Of a stretch of 64,000 nucleotides of DNA, positions 19,863 to 28,845 are shown piece by piece (position 1 is the first letter of the stretch; each line of letters opens with the position of its first letter). The position numbers were made by a program, and so were the translations under genes. Below the pieces are notes generated by a model. That model was not told the origin of the DNA. It ran no database searches and was given only the letters and a program-made list of their open reading frames with translations. The stretch lies in assembly GCF_037154015.1 (NCBI RefSeq), contig NZ_JBANRL010000001.1:620001-684000 (forward strand). The letters run 5' to 3'. The DNA is from Altererythrobacter aquiaggeris. GTDB lineage: Bacteria; Pseudomonadota; Alphaproteobacteria; Sphingomonadales; Sphingomonadaceae.

Positions 19863-20969
19863 TCAGTCTTGCCCCTCTCCGTCACCGTGTGAATTGCCGT
19901 TTGGCGTCGGGACGATTTCAACGATGATATCGCCTGCCTGAAGATTTGTGCAGGCATCTTCCCAGAAGCCGAGTGCTTTTCCCTGGCGGTAAACCCGCAG
20001 ACCACGCCCGCCGGACTTGAGCTCGGTTATCGAGCCGCCAAACTCTTCTTCGGTAATTTCGCGTTCGACCAGTTGGACGCGGCCCGTGACAGAAGCGAGG
20101 TCGGCGAGATATTCGGCAATATGCGCCCCTTTTGCGGAACCGGCGAGCAGTAGGCCGGTAAACCGAACAGGATTGATTACATTGTTTGCGCCGGCTTGGC
20201 GGGCAAGCAGTTCATTATCATTAGCGCGTACGACTACGCTGATCGGAACGTCAGGCGCCATGTGGCGCACCGTTAGCACCAGCAGAATCGAAGTATCGTC
20301 CCGGCCCGCACTGACCAGCACATTCTTGGCTTTGTCGATACGCACCGCTCTCAGTGTCTGGTCACGTGTGGCGTCTCCCACCATCACGTTGCAGCCCAGC
20401 GATTCCGCTTCTGCCAATCGCTCTTCGCTAGGGTCAATCACGACGATGTCGCTGGGGTCTGTGCCGCGTTCTATCAGTTCGCCGACCGCTTCCGACCCGC
20501 TGACACCGAAGCCAAGGACGACCAGATGTCCCTCGAGCTGTTCCTGAATGCGGGACATGCGATATTTCTCCCAACTGTGCTTGATAATGAAATTATAGGC
20601 GGTGCCCACGAAAATGAAGAACACAGCGAAGCGGATAGGCGTCACGATGACCGCTTCGACCAGCCTGGCGCGGTCACTGATGGGGGCGATATCGCCAAAC
20701 CCGGTCGTGGTGATAGAAATCATCGTGAAATAGACGACATCGAGAAAGCTGATTTCGCCATCGAGATTGTCGACAAGTCCGCTGCGGTCCCACCAGTGGA
20801 TCATCACAACGACCGTGATCAGGAAAAGCGCCAGCCCGAGGCGGATGCCCAGATCAGCCCATACCGGGACTTTCAGCCCCCGTCTGAGCGGCTGGAAACC
20901 AGAGCCGCGATATGCGCGCGGCACTTTTCGTTTAGGCAACATTCCTTTCGGAGTAGGCATCAAACCCAT
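19863..20969 (-). CDS. Potassium channel family protein with TrkA-N (RCK) domain
   Basis: A 368-residue inner-membrane protein: two membrane helices flanking a selectivity-filter loop SITTTGFGDIAP, then a cytoplasmic NAD-binding domain (VVLGFGVSGSEAVGELI onwards) and a further C-terminal region. This is the Kch/MthK design of a ligand-gated K+ channel. The start overlaps the stop of the NlpD-like gene by one base (TGATG), so it is the last gene of the serS operon. Ion specificity is inferred from the filter. Confidence 0.88.
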   Translation of the reverse strand: MGLMPTPKGMLPKRKVPRAYRGSGFQPLRRGLKVPVWADLGIRLGLALFLITVVVMIHWWDRSGLVDNLDGEISFLDVVYFTMISITTTGFGDIAPISDRARLVEAVIVTPIRFAVFFIFVGTAYNFIIKHSWEKYRMSRIQEQLEGHLVVLGFGVSGSEAVGELIERGTDPSDIVVIDPSEERLAEAESLGCNVMVGDATRDQTLRAVRIDKAKNVLVSAGRDDTSILLVLTVRHMAPDVPISVVVRANDNELLARQAGANNVINPVRFTGLLLAGSAKGAHIAEYLADLASVTGRVQLVEREITEEEFGGSITELKSGGRGLRVYRQGKALGFWEDACTNLQAGDIIVEIVPTPNGNSHGDGEGQD

Positions 20970-21760
20970 CAGCCTTCGGTCCGTTTTGGCAATTTGGGAG
21001 CCGGATTCACCGGCTTGCCGTGCTTGCGGATTTCAAAGTGCAGTTCGGGCCTCGTGGCAACTCCAGCGTTGCCGGCCAGCCCCAGCCGTTCGCCCGCACG
21101 GATCGTCTCGCCTTTTGTTACTGTGATTCTCGACAAATGCCCGTAAGCGGTGTGCCAGCCGCGCCCATGATCGATCACCACCAGGCGGCCAAAGCGGGCC
21201 GGTTCAGCGCCGGCGAATATGACAGTGCCGGTCGCTGCCGCGCGAACCATGTCACCCGTCTTAGCTTCGAAATCGATCCCATCGTGCCCCCCGCCTGCGG
21301 CCTTTCGTTGGAAACCAGACATAACCCGGCCATCGTGCGGACGCCGGAAATAGGGTTCTTCCGGTGTATCCGGGATCGGAATCGAAGCCATGCGTTCGGC
21401 CGAAATGACCGCCGGGATAATCAACTTCTGCCCTGTCCGGATTGCTCCGGTTTCCTTCAATCCATTTGCAATCGATAGCTGGGAAAACGGGACGTGATAC
21501 TTGCGAGCAATCCCCATCGCAGTCTCGCCGGATCTGACCGTGTGTGTTCGTTGGCGCGGTATGAAAAGTTTCTGGCCCTTTTTCACCGAATAAGGTTCGG
21601 TCAGGCCGTTTGCCGCAGCTATCGCCGCCAATGAAACGCCGCTGCGGTTGGCTATCCCGCCGAGCGTTTCACCCGCCTTCACAACGTGTTCGGTTTCCGT
21701 CGCCGGATCACCCGCAGCGACCAGCAGAAGCGCAGCCATGGCAATGGCGAGGCGTTTCAT
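20969..21760 (-). CDS. LysM/M23 (NlpD-like) amidase activator
   Basis: A 263-residue exported protein: signal peptide (1-17), two LysM peptidoglycan-binding repeats (about 24-67 and 73-115) and a C-terminal M23/LytM domain (157-250). The first metal motif HDGID is present, but the HxH motif that active M23 enzymes have as HLH reads ELH (PELHFEIR, 238-244), as in the degenerate domain of NlpD. This suggests an activator of cell-wall amidases rather than a hydrolase. Its place after surE matches the surE-nlpD order of many proteobacteria. Confidence 0.85.
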   Translation of the reverse strand: MKRLAIAMAALLLVAAGDPATETEHVVKAGETLGGIANRSGVSLAAIAAANGLTEPYSVKKGQKLFIPRQRTHTVRSGETAMGIARKYHVPFSQLSIANGLKETGAIRTGQKLIIPAVISAERMASIPIPDTPEEPYFRRPHDGRVMSGFQRKAAGGGHDGIDFEAKTGDMVRAAATGTVIFAGAEPARFGRLVVIDHGRGWHTAYGHLSRITVTKGETIRAGERLGLAGNAGVATRPELHFEIRKHGKPVNPAPKLPKRTEG

Positions 21761-22515
21761 GAGGCGTACCTTTCGCTGAGCGAGGCCAGCGATGCCTCGT
21801 GCGTCAATTCAGGCCTTAGCGGCGTGACCGCAATGTAACCATCTGCAATCGCTTCCAGATCAGTGCCGTGGTCCGGCGTATGCTCAATCGCGTGGAGCCC
21901 GAACCAGTAATATTTCAGCCCGCGCGGATCGCGCCCTTCGACAACCGAACCACGCGAATAATCATGGAAGCCCTGTTTGACTACGCGGACGCCCTTTACG
22001 TCCATTGCCGCCCGCGGCGGGAAATTGATATTGACCAGCGAGCGTTCTGCAAAATTCATGTCAAGCAGCGGACGAAGCACTTTCTCGCCCCAAGCGCGGG
22101 CTGCGGCAAAATCATCCGGCCCTCCATCGCGGCTGAGAACCTGGCTTAATGCGATCGACCGAATACCCGCAAGCGCGCCTTCCATTGCCGCCGATACTGT
22201 GCCCGAATAAGTGATGTCATCGCCCAGATTGGCGCCGCGATTGACGCCCGACAGGATCAGGTCGGGCGGCGCATCGAACACAGTCCTCAACCCCAGCATG
22301 ACCGCGTCAGTCGGAGTGCCTGTGACAGCAAAGCGTTTTTCGCCTTGCTTGCGCAGCCTGACAGGCTCGTTCAGCGTTAGCGAGTGACCGGCACCCGACT
22401 GTTCTTCAGCGGGCGCACAGATCCACACATCGTCGCTGATTGTGCGGGCAATTTCCTCGAGCACTGCGAAGCCCGGCGCATTTATCCCGTCGTCATTGGT
22501 GAGCAGAACGCGCAT
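21757..22515 (-). CDS. surE: 5'/3'-nucleotidase SurE
   Basis: Survival protein acting on nucleoside monophosphates and short polyphosphates. The 252-residue protein begins with the metal-binding motif LLTNDDGINAPG and contains SGVNRGANLGDDITYSGTV. Start ATG overlaps the serS stop by one base (TAATG), and the stop overlaps the nlpD-like start by four. Length and motifs are typical. Confidence 0.95.
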   Translation of the reverse strand: MRVLLTNDDGINAPGFAVLEEIARTISDDVWICAPAEEQSGAGHSLTLNEPVRLRKQGEKRFAVTGTPTDAVMLGLRTVFDAPPDLILSGVNRGANLGDDITYSGTVSAAMEGALAGIRSIALSQVLSRDGGPDDFAAARAWGEKVLRPLLDMNFAERSLVNINFPPRAAMDVKGVRVVKQGFHDYSRGSVVEGRDPRGLKYYWFGLHAIEHTPDHGTDLEAIADGYIAVTPLRPELTHEASLASLSERYAS

Positions 22516-23795
22516 TATACGGCAGGCTCCAGTCTGGTTATTCCGCCCATATAGGGCGCGAGCACATCCGGCACTGTGACGGAACCGTCAGCCTGTTGGT
22601 AGTTTTCAATTACTGCAACCAAAGTGCGGCCTACCGCAAGCCCCGATCCATTCAGCGTATGCGGGAAGACAGTCTTTTTTTCGCCCTCGGGCTTGAAGCG
22701 CGTATTCATGCGTCGCGCCTGAAAATCGCCAGTGTTGGAGCATGACGAAATCTCTCGGAAGGCATTCTGACCGGGTAGCCACACCTCCAGATCATAGGTC
22801 TTGCGAGCGCCAAACCCCATATCGCCCGTGCAAAGCAGCACTTTACGATAGGGCAGGGCCAACGCTACCAGAACACCTTCGGCCGCTCTGGTCATACGCT
22901 CATGTTCGGCTTCGCTGTCCTCCGGTTTTACGATGCTGACCAGTTCGACTTTCTCGAACTGGTGTTGCCGGATGAAACCGCGTGTGTCCTTGCCCGCTGA
23001 ACCGGCTTCGCTGCGAAAGCATTGTGTGAGTGCAGTCATGCGGATGGGTAGCGTGGTCGTGTCCAGAATCTGGTTTTGCGAAGAAGCTGTCAAACTCACT
23101 TCGGCGGTCGGGATGAGCCAATGACCGTCGGTTGTCTGAAAGGAATCCTCTGAGAACTTGGGTAATTTGTCGGTGCCATACATGGCCCGGTCCAGCACCA
23201 GCACGGGCGGGGCGCATTCGGTATATCCGTTCACGCCCGATTGGCGGTCGAGCATAAATTGTCCGATTGCCCTGTGCAATCGCGCCATCTGGCCACGCAG
23301 AAATGTAAATCGGGCACCCGAAAGGCTTGCCCCGGTTTCGAAATCCATACCCAGCGCGGGCCCGATATCTGCGTGCTCCATGGGCGCAAAGTCAAAATTG
23401 CGCTTGTCGCCCCAGATCGAGACTTCGACATTGTCAGCCTCATCTTCGCCATCCGGCACGTCATCAGCTGGCAGGTTGGGTAATCGGGCAAGCAAATCGA
23501 ACAGCCTGGCGCCGATTTCTTTTTCTTCAGCCTCCAGCGCGGGCATCGTCTGCTTTAATTCTGCAACCTCGGCTTTCAGTCTGTCTGCCGTCGCTTTGTC
23601 GCCTTTACCCATTGCTGCGCCGATGGCCTTGCTGGCTTCGTTCCGGCGGGCTTGCCCCTCTTGCACCTTCGTAGATAGCGCGCGGTGCGCTGCGTCCAAT
23701 TCGATGATAGTGGCTGAAATCGGCTCCGTTCCGCGGCGGGAAAGGGCGGCGTCGAACGTTTCGGGGTTGTCCCGGATATATTTGAGGTCGTGCAT
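22515..23795 (-). CDS. serS: Serine-tRNA ligase
   Basis: Charges tRNA-Ser. The protein starts [18 protein letters not shown], the family N-terminus, then the long coiled-coil arm (about 30-100) and the class II catalytic core with motif 2 ([28 protein letters not shown]) and motif 3 ([19 protein letters not shown]). The ATG at 23795 is used rather than 23894, because the extension has no family match. First gene of serS-surE-nlpD-like-K+ channel. 426 residues, as usual. Confidence 0.96.
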   Translation of the reverse strand: MHDLKYIRDNPETFDAALSRRGTEPISATIIELDAAHRALSTKVQEGQARRNEASKAIGAAMGKGDKATADRLKAEVAELKQTMPALEAEEKEIGARLFDLLARLPNLPADDVPDGEDEADNVEVSIWGDKRNFDFAPMEHADIGPALGMDFETGASLSGARFTFLRGQMARLHRAIGQFMLDRQSGVNGYTECAPPVLVLDRAMYGTDKLPKFSEDSFQTTDGHWLIPTAEVSLTASSQNQILDTTTLPIRMTALTQCFRSEAGSAGKDTRGFIRQHQFEKVELVSIVKPEDSEAEHERMTRAAEGVLVALALPYRKVLLCTGDMGFGARKTYDLEVWLPGQNAFREISSCSNTGDFQARRMNTRFKPEGEKKTVFPHTLNGSGLAVGRTLVAVIENYQQADGSVTVPDVLAPYMGGITRLEPAV

Positions 23796-23880
23796 TGCGC
23801 CGAGGCTATGGAATAGTTCGCGCGCAACCTCAAGCAGATGCATCCTTGCCGCCGCAATCAAGCCGTGTTCAAATGCGCCA

Positions 23881-24141
23881 GTGGCAAATGGCACCGATCC
23901 TCCGGCAATCCGCCCCGCAGTGCATTTCGTCAGCTTTCGTGATGATCGTTATTGGAACGCAGTGCTGGTTTGGGGGCGGCCAGATTTTATCCACCCGACA
24001 TGGGATCGCTACGCTGCCGCGGAGGTTGCTGGCTGCGATACCGTCATTTTCGCAACGGGCGAACATGACCGCAAGCCGCGCAGCTTTTCGACTAACGGAC
24101 GGCGCGACCGGCGCCAGCGAAATTTCGAGGAACCATCATGA
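23881..24141 (+). CDS. Small conserved-looking protein, function unknown
   Basis: An 86-codon frame from GTG 23881 whose translation looks protein-like: a compact aromatic core ([20 protein letters not shown], then [17 protein letters not shown] and [11 protein letters not shown]). I recall similar small proteins in sphingomonads, but cannot check. GTG 23920 is an alternative start. No clear ribosome binding site is seen. It is divergent from serS, and its stop overlaps an ATG of a 13-codon ORF. The same frame runs antisense through serS upstream, which is taken as a shadow. Confidence 0.55.
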   Translation: MANGTDPPAIRPAVHFVSFRDDRYWNAVLVWGRPDFIHPTWDRYAAAEVAGCDTVIFATGEHDRKPRSFSTNGRRDRRQRNFEEPS

Positions 24142-24179
24142 CGCCAAGCCGTTCTATCCGCCAAAGGAGATTGAAATGA
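24138..24179 (+). CDS. 13-codon ORF linking two small genes
   Basis: ATG at 24138 overlaps the TGA of the preceding small gene, and its own TGA (24177-24179) overlaps the ATG of the next gene at 24176. The peptide is short and basic ([13 protein letters not shown]). Both junctions are ATGA, so it could serve translational coupling. It may also be chance, since the sequence also contains the AGGAGA ribosome binding site of the next gene. Confidence 0.3.
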   Translation: MTPSRSIRQRRLK

Positions 24180-24433
24180 TTGGTAAATTAATCGGCGCTA
24201 TCGCCGGATCGAAGCTGGCGGAAACGACCAAGGGCCTTGGTGGGCCGTCGGGTGCGGCATTGGGTGTCGGTGCGGCCATGATCGCCAAACGGCTTAGCTT
24301 GCCTACGCTCATCGCAGTTACGGCAGGCGGCTATTTCTTCAAGAAGCATCTTGATAAGAAGGATGAGATTTCCAAAACCCCCGACATGCTCGCAACCCGT
24401 CAACCACCGGTTGTCGAGCCAAACGCAATTTAA
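24176..24433 (+). CDS. Small protein with Gly/Ala-rich hydrophobic segment, unknown
   Basis: An 85-residue protein starting MIGKLIGAIAGSKLAE, with a Gly/Ala-rich stretch (GGPSGAALGVGAAMIAKRL) and a hydrophobic TLIAVTAGGYFF segment followed by a charged tail (KKHLDKKDEI). A strong AGGAGA (24165-24170) six bases before ATG 24176 supports the start. It is likely membrane-associated. I do not recognise a family. A strong terminator follows 24 nt after the stop. Confidence 0.75.
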   Translation: MIGKLIGAIAGSKLAETTKGLGGPSGAALGVGAAMIAKRLSLPTLIAVTAGGYFFKKHLDKKDEISKTPDMLATRQPPVVEPNAI

Positions 24434-24456
24434 GCTACCGGGTTTGATAATTTGCA

Positions 24457-24496
24457 TAAAAGGCGCGAGCGGCACTTGCCGCTCGCGCCTTTTTTC
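24457..24496. terminator. Strong bidirectional terminator
   Basis: A perfect 13-bp stem, AGGCGCGAGCGGC (24461-24473) / GCCGCTCGCGCCT (24478-24490), with a four-base loop, flanked by AAAA on the left and TTTTTT on the right. It separates the small plus-strand gene from the convergent sppA and can stop both transcripts. Confidence 0.92.
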
Positions 24497-24513
24497 ATCG
24501 CTACCAAGTCAGA

Positions 24514-26391
24514 TTAGTTGGAAACCATTCTCATGAACCGTCCGATCAATCCGGCGTCCGACTGGTCGATTGCCACCGGTTCTGCCGGACATTCAAGGCA
24601 ATAGGCCTGCATACCCCGACCTCCAAGCAACCGTTCAAGATCACTTGCTAAAGTATTCGTCAACGCCTGCTGACGCTTGGCGATCAGGCCGAATATATCA
24701 TTTCCGACCCGCGCTTCGGCATCATCTCCGGTCATCATCTGACGCAGCAGAGAATCGAACATAGGCACATCGCCGCCCAAAAATCTGGCGTGCCAGTCTC
24801 CCTCTGCCAGATTGGCCTGTGATGCTGCCCAGACTAGCGCATCATTCAGCCCGCCATATTGATCGACCAAGCCAAGCTGGCGCGCAGTTCCGCCGTCCCA
24901 GACACGGCCCTGCGCAACTGCATCGACTTGTGCGGTTGTCATATTGCGGCTTTTTGAAACTCGCGTGAGGAAATCATTGTATCCGTCCTCGACCGTGCTT
25001 TGCAGGATGGCGTCAACTTCGGGCGTAAAGCCGGTCAGCAAATCAGGCTGTCCGGACAATGGCGTGGTGCGAACGCCGTCACCATTTACGCCCCATTCTG
25101 CCAAGGCATCCTCGAAAGTCGGGATGACTGCAAAAATGCCGATCGATCCGGTAACCGTTTCGGGCTCGGCGAATATCCGGTCGGCAGGTGTCGCCACCCA
25201 GTAGCCGCCGCTTGCTGCGACATTGGCCATCGAGACGACAACCGGGATTTTTTTGTCTTTGTGACGCATGATCGCCCGGCGGATTTCTTCGCTTGCAAAC
25301 ACCGATCCGCCCGGCGAATTGACCCGGACCACCAATGCAGCCAGATCATCGCCTAGCGCATCGTCGAGCAATTCGGCTATCCGGTCGCCCCCTGCAGTGC
25401 CGGGTCCGGCGTCACCGTCAACGATTTCGCCGTCGATGGTGATAACTCCGATCGCTTTGCCTGGTGTGACCGGTACATTGTCAGCCAGCCAGGTATCCAG
25501 TTCGGTATTTGCATAGGCACCCGGCGTATCATCCCAGCTATCCTTGCCCGCAAGTTCGGTTACCCGGTCTCCAAATTCGATGCGCGTGCCAAGCTTGTCC
25601 ACCAGGCCAGCTGCCAGCGCAGCAGTCCCCAGATCGCCCTTGCTTGCCGCGACCCAGTCTGCCGGTGTTTTTGTCACGAGATCCAGCTTGGCTGCAGGGC
25701 GGGCTTTCTTCACGTTGGCCTGCCACTCTTCCCACAATGCACCATAAAGAGCCTCGTAATTTTCCCGCGCAGGCTGCGACATGTCGTTGCGGCCATAAGG
25801 TTCGACCGCAGATTTGTAAGTGCCGACCTTATAGACGCGGGCATTGATCTTCAGGCGATCAAGCAAAGCCCCGTAATACAAGCGTTCCCCGCCTGGCCCC
25901 GCGATGATCACCCCACCTAGCGGGTCGGCCCAGACTTCGGTCGCATGTGCGGCGAGCATCATTGAATCGTCGGTATAAGCCGTGGCCCATACCAGCACAG
26001 GTTTATCGGCTTTGCGCACCCGGTCGAGCGCCTCGCCTATTTCCGTGAGATGCACCTGGCCGCCGCCAAGGAACAGGTTGAGGTCGAGCACCACCGCTTT
26101 GATCCGGTCATCGGTAGCCGCACGCTCGAGCGCATGGACCAGATCTCGCGCCTGAAATTCACCCGGTGGGACAGTTCCTGAAAGCAACGCTCCAAGTGCA
26201 TCGATCTGCGATTTTTCCTCGACAACAGAACCTTTCAGTTCGAGCAGAAGCGCGCCGTCGCGAACCTGGCCGGGATTAGGTCGGGACGTAAGGATACCGA
26301 ACAGAAGCGTGAAAAAAAGCAGCAGGAATATCAGGCTCAGCCCGTCTTTTATGCCGACCAGAAGCCGCCATACCTTGCCCGCAAACGCCAT
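24514..26391 (-). CDS. sppA: Signal peptide peptidase SppA, 67 kDa type
   Basis: Membrane-anchored serine protease that degrades cleaved signal peptides. The 625-residue chain has an N-terminal membrane helix (LSLIFLLLFFTLLFGIL) and two tandem ClpP-like halves. The catalytic dyad fits: Lys193 in GTYKSAVEP and Ser394 in AASGGYWVA, about 200 residues apart as in the E. coli enzyme. VNSPGGSVFASEEIRRAI is also conserved. Start ATG at 26391 is directly before the membrane segment. Confidence 0.95.
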   Translation of the reverse strand: MAFAGKVWRLLVGIKDGLSLIFLLLFFTLLFGILTSRPNPGQVRDGALLLELKGSVVEEKSQIDALGALLSGTVPPGEFQARDLVHALERAATDDRIKAVVLDLNLFLGGGQVHLTEIGEALDRVRKADKPVLVWATAYTDDSMMLAAHATEVWADPLGGVIIAGPGGERLYYGALLDRLKINARVYKVGTYKSAVEPYGRNDMSQPARENYEALYGALWEEWQANVKKARPAAKLDLVTKTPADWVAASKGDLGTAALAAGLVDKLGTRIEFGDRVTELAGKDSWDDTPGAYANTELDTWLADNVPVTPGKAIGVITIDGEIVDGDAGPGTAGGDRIAELLDDALGDDLAALVVRVNSPGGSVFASEEIRRAIMRHKDKKIPVVVSMANVAASGGYWVATPADRIFAEPETVTGSIGIFAVIPTFEDALAEWGVNGDGVRTTPLSGQPDLLTGFTPEVDAILQSTVEDGYNDFLTRVSKSRNMTTAQVDAVAQGRVWDGGTARQLGLVDQYGGLNDALVWAASQANLAEGDWHARFLGGDVPMFDSLLRQMMTGDDAEARVGNDIFGLIAKRQQALTNTLASDLERLLGGRGMQAYCLECPAEPVAIDQSDAGLIGRFMRMVSN

Positions 26392-26506
26392 GCCTAGTTT
26401 CCTTGCCCGAAAATGCCTGTTTCAACCTAGTTAGGGATGCGGGCGCCCTAGCGCCAGATGAATCCGCTTGAGCCGCCGACATCACTCGACTAAGGGCATC
26501 GCTTTA

Positions 26507-27544
26507 ATGACATCGACGCAAACTCCATCGCAATCCGGCCGTTATCCAGCGGGGGGAGAGGCCTTCCCGCACCGCGACTTGCTGGGAATTGCCCAGTTGG
26601 AGCGTCATGAAATCCTGTTCCTGCTCGATGAAGCTGAACAATGGGTCGAGCTTAACCGCCAGCCATCCAAACACGCCGACGAACTGGCTGGGCTCACAAT
26701 CATCAATGCGTTCTTTGAAAATTCGACCCGCACACTGCTTAGTTTTGAGATCGCGGGCAAGCGATTGGGCGCGGATGTCGTCAATATGCATGCCGCGCAG
26801 TCGTCAGTCAAAAAAGGTGAAACGCTGATCGACACTGCCATCACGCTCAATGCAATGCGGGCCGATGCAATCGTAATCCGGCATGGCAGTTCCGGGGCGG
26901 TAGCGCTGATTGCAGACAAGGTCGATTGTCCGGTGCTCAATGCCGGTGACGGGCAGCATGAACACCCGACGCAAGGTTTGCTCGATGCCTTGGCGCTCCG
27001 TCACGCGCTGAGGCAGCGCGGGGAGTCCGCAGAGGACTTCACCGGTCTCAAGATTACGATTTGCGGCGACATTCTGCATAGCCGTGTGGCGCGGTCCAAC
27101 ATCCTGTGCCTGACAGCGCTGGGCGCACAGGTGACTTGCTGCGCGCCTCCCGGCCTGATGCCGCAAGGGATCGACGCGATGGGCGTTGTGGCCACACACA
27201 CATTCGCAGCTGCCATTGCGGGCGCGGAAGTTGTCATGATGCTACGGCTTCAGACCGAACGGATGGAGGGCCAATTCATTCCGTCTGCCCGCGAATACCA
27301 TCATCTTTACGGCCTGACACAGAAGCGACTGGCTTTGGCATCTGATGATGCGCTGGTTATGCACCCCGGGCCGATGAATCGCGGGGTGGAAATCGATAGC
27401 GAAGTGGCCGACATGATCGGGCGTTCGATCATTACGCGGCAAGTGGAGATGGGCGTTGCGCTGCGGATGGCGTGTCTTGATGTGCTCACCAGACGCGGAC
27501 GCGGCATAGCCGGTTGGTCCAGTGCAGGACCAAAGGGGAAGTGA
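26507..27544 (+). CDS. pyrB: Aspartate carbamoyltransferase catalytic subunit
   Basis: Condenses carbamoyl phosphate with aspartate in pyrimidine synthesis. The 345-residue protein has the carbamoyl-phosphate motif FFENSTRT (69-76), [12 protein letters not shown] and a C-terminal [12 protein letters not shown]. The ATG at 26507 is chosen over 26468, since the extra 13 residues lack family character. The gene after it, two bases beyond its stop, is a dihydroorotase-like protein, the arrangement known for pyrB-pyrC' pairs where the second protein supports the first. Divergent from sppA. Confidence 0.95.
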   Translation: MTSTQTPSQSGRYPAGGEAFPHRDLLGIAQLERHEILFLLDEAEQWVELNRQPSKHADELAGLTIINAFFENSTRTLLSFEIAGKRLGADVVNMHAAQSSVKKGETLIDTAITLNAMRADAIVIRHGSSGAVALIADKVDCPVLNAGDGQHEHPTQGLLDALALRHALRQRGESAEDFTGLKITICGDILHSRVARSNILCLTALGAQVTCCAPPGLMPQGIDAMGVVATHTFAAAIAGAEVVMMLRLQTERMEGQFIPSAREYHHLYGLTQKRLALASDDALVMHPGPMNRGVEIDSEVADMIGRSIITRQVEMGVALRMACLDVLTRRGRGIAGWSSAGPKGK

Positions 27545-27546
27545 GC

Positions 27547-28779
27547 ATGAGGCAGGCGTCCCCGCTGATTATTACCGGAGGCAGGCTGATAACCCCTGAC
27601 GGGGTCAAGGAAGGCGCGCTGCGGTTGGATGGCGGACTGATCGCTGCGCTCGGCGATGTGGCACCGCAAGCAGACGACGAAATTTTCGATGCGAAGGGCG
27701 CTTTTATCGCGCCGGGCATCGTCGATGTCGGTGTGTTCAGCATCGATAAGGCTGCTTGCCATTTCGGCGGGATTACACGCGCCGCGCTGATGCCCGACCA
27801 GTCGCCGCCACTCGATTACCGGGCGCGCATCCAATATGCAGCCTATAGCGGTAAACCCGATCTATGGGTCCATCCGCTGGCTGCGGCAACGCGCGGTCTT
27901 AAGGGGCGCGAACTGGCCGAAATCGCGATGATGAAGGATGCAGGAGCGCGCGCCGTTGCGACCGGCCGCAAATGGGTCGGCGATAGCGGCCTGATGCTGC
28001 GTCTGCTGCGCTATGCCGCCATGCTGGATATGGTCGTGATTACGCACGCAGAAGACGCCGCAATCGTTGGTGATGCAGCAGCCACTGCGGGTGAAATGGC
28101 AACCCGGCTGGGATTGCCTGCGGCTCCTGCGGAAGCCGAGGCGCTGGCGGTCAGCCGCGATATAGCACTGGCAGAGATGACTGGCGCGCGGGTGCATTTC
28201 CGGCAGATAACCACGGCTGCGGCACTTGATTTGGTCCGGGCAGGAAAGCTGCGGGGGATCAATATTACCGCTGGTGTCACGCCCGCCCATTTCATGTTAT
28301 CCGATCTTGCGACCGCAAATTTCCGCACTTTTGCGCGCCTATCGCCTCCGCTCAGGAATGATGGCGACCGTAAGGCAGTGATCGAAGCCATCGGAGACGG
28401 GACAATTGACGTGATTGCATCGGGGCACGATCCGCGCGGCCCCGAAGACAAACGCCTGCCCTTCGGCGATGCTGAACCCGGTATGGCGGGCGCTGAAACT
28501 TTGCTGACAATGACGCTGACGCTGGTGCGCGACGGTGTGATCGATATTGGCCGCGCATTCGAGCTGTTGGCGACCAACCCTGCCACGCTGCTTGGCGTTC
28601 CGGCCGGAGCATTGGCTCCGGGTTTCGAAGCCGACATCGCCTTGGTCGATCCTGAAAAACCGTGGATCGTGGATTCGCGCAAAATGACTGCCAGCGCGGG
28701 AAACACACCGTTCGATGGCCAACCCGTACAGGGCAGGGCCACCGCGCTGTTCAAGGGCGGGGTCAGGATCTCGATCTGA
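27547..28779 (+). CDS. Dihydroorotase-like protein, probably non-catalytic (PyrC'/PyrX type)
   Basis: A 410-residue amidohydrolase-fold protein directly following pyrB (GGGGAAG ribosome binding site, ATG 27547). The strand that carries the metal HxH motif in active dihydroorotases reads GIVDVGVFS (58-65), without either histidine. Some other landmarks remain (ITHAED, GHDPRG). In Pseudomonas and relatives an inactive dihydroorotase homologue is required for assembly of aspartate carbamoyltransferase, and this gene fits that role. The real dihydroorotase would then be encoded elsewhere. Databases would label it dihydroorotase. Confidence 0.85.
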   Translation: MRQASPLIITGGRLITPDGVKEGALRLDGGLIAALGDVAPQADDEIFDAKGAFIAPGIVDVGVFSIDKAACHFGGITRAALMPDQSPPLDYRARIQYAAYSGKPDLWVHPLAAATRGLKGRELAEIAMMKDAGARAVATGRKWVGDSGLMLRLLRYAAMLDMVVITHAEDAAIVGDAAATAGEMATRLGLPAAPAEAEALAVSRDIALAEMTGARVHFRQITTAAALDLVRAGKLRGINITAGVTPAHFMLSDLATANFRTFARLSPPLRNDGDRKAVIEAIGDGTIDVIASGHDPRGPEDKRLPFGDAEPGMAGAETLLTMTLTLVRDGVIDIGRAFELLATNPATLLGVPAGALAPGFEADIALVDPEKPWIVDSRKMTASAGNTPFDGQPVQGRATALFKGGVRISI

Positions 28780-28795
28780 TCTCTAAGGCAAAAAC

Positions 28796-28826
28796 CTCCA
28801 ACCGGTTTGCGGAAGGAGCCTTTTTT
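28796..28826. terminator. Probable bidirectional terminator
   Basis: CTCC-AA-CCG (28796-28804) pairs with CGG-AA-GGAG (28810-28818) around a five-base loop, followed by CC and six T. On the other strand the hairpin is followed by G and five T. It sits between the convergent pyrC-like and SPOR-lipoprotein genes. The AA/AA internal loop weakens the stem. Confidence 0.55.
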
Positions 28827-28845
28827 CGTTCGAACAGCTTGCGGC

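Noticed and set aside
23158-23880. Plus-strand frame opposite serS
   Set aside because: Ser/Ala/Arg-rich shadow of serS. Only its last 86 codons beyond serS are reported as a gene.
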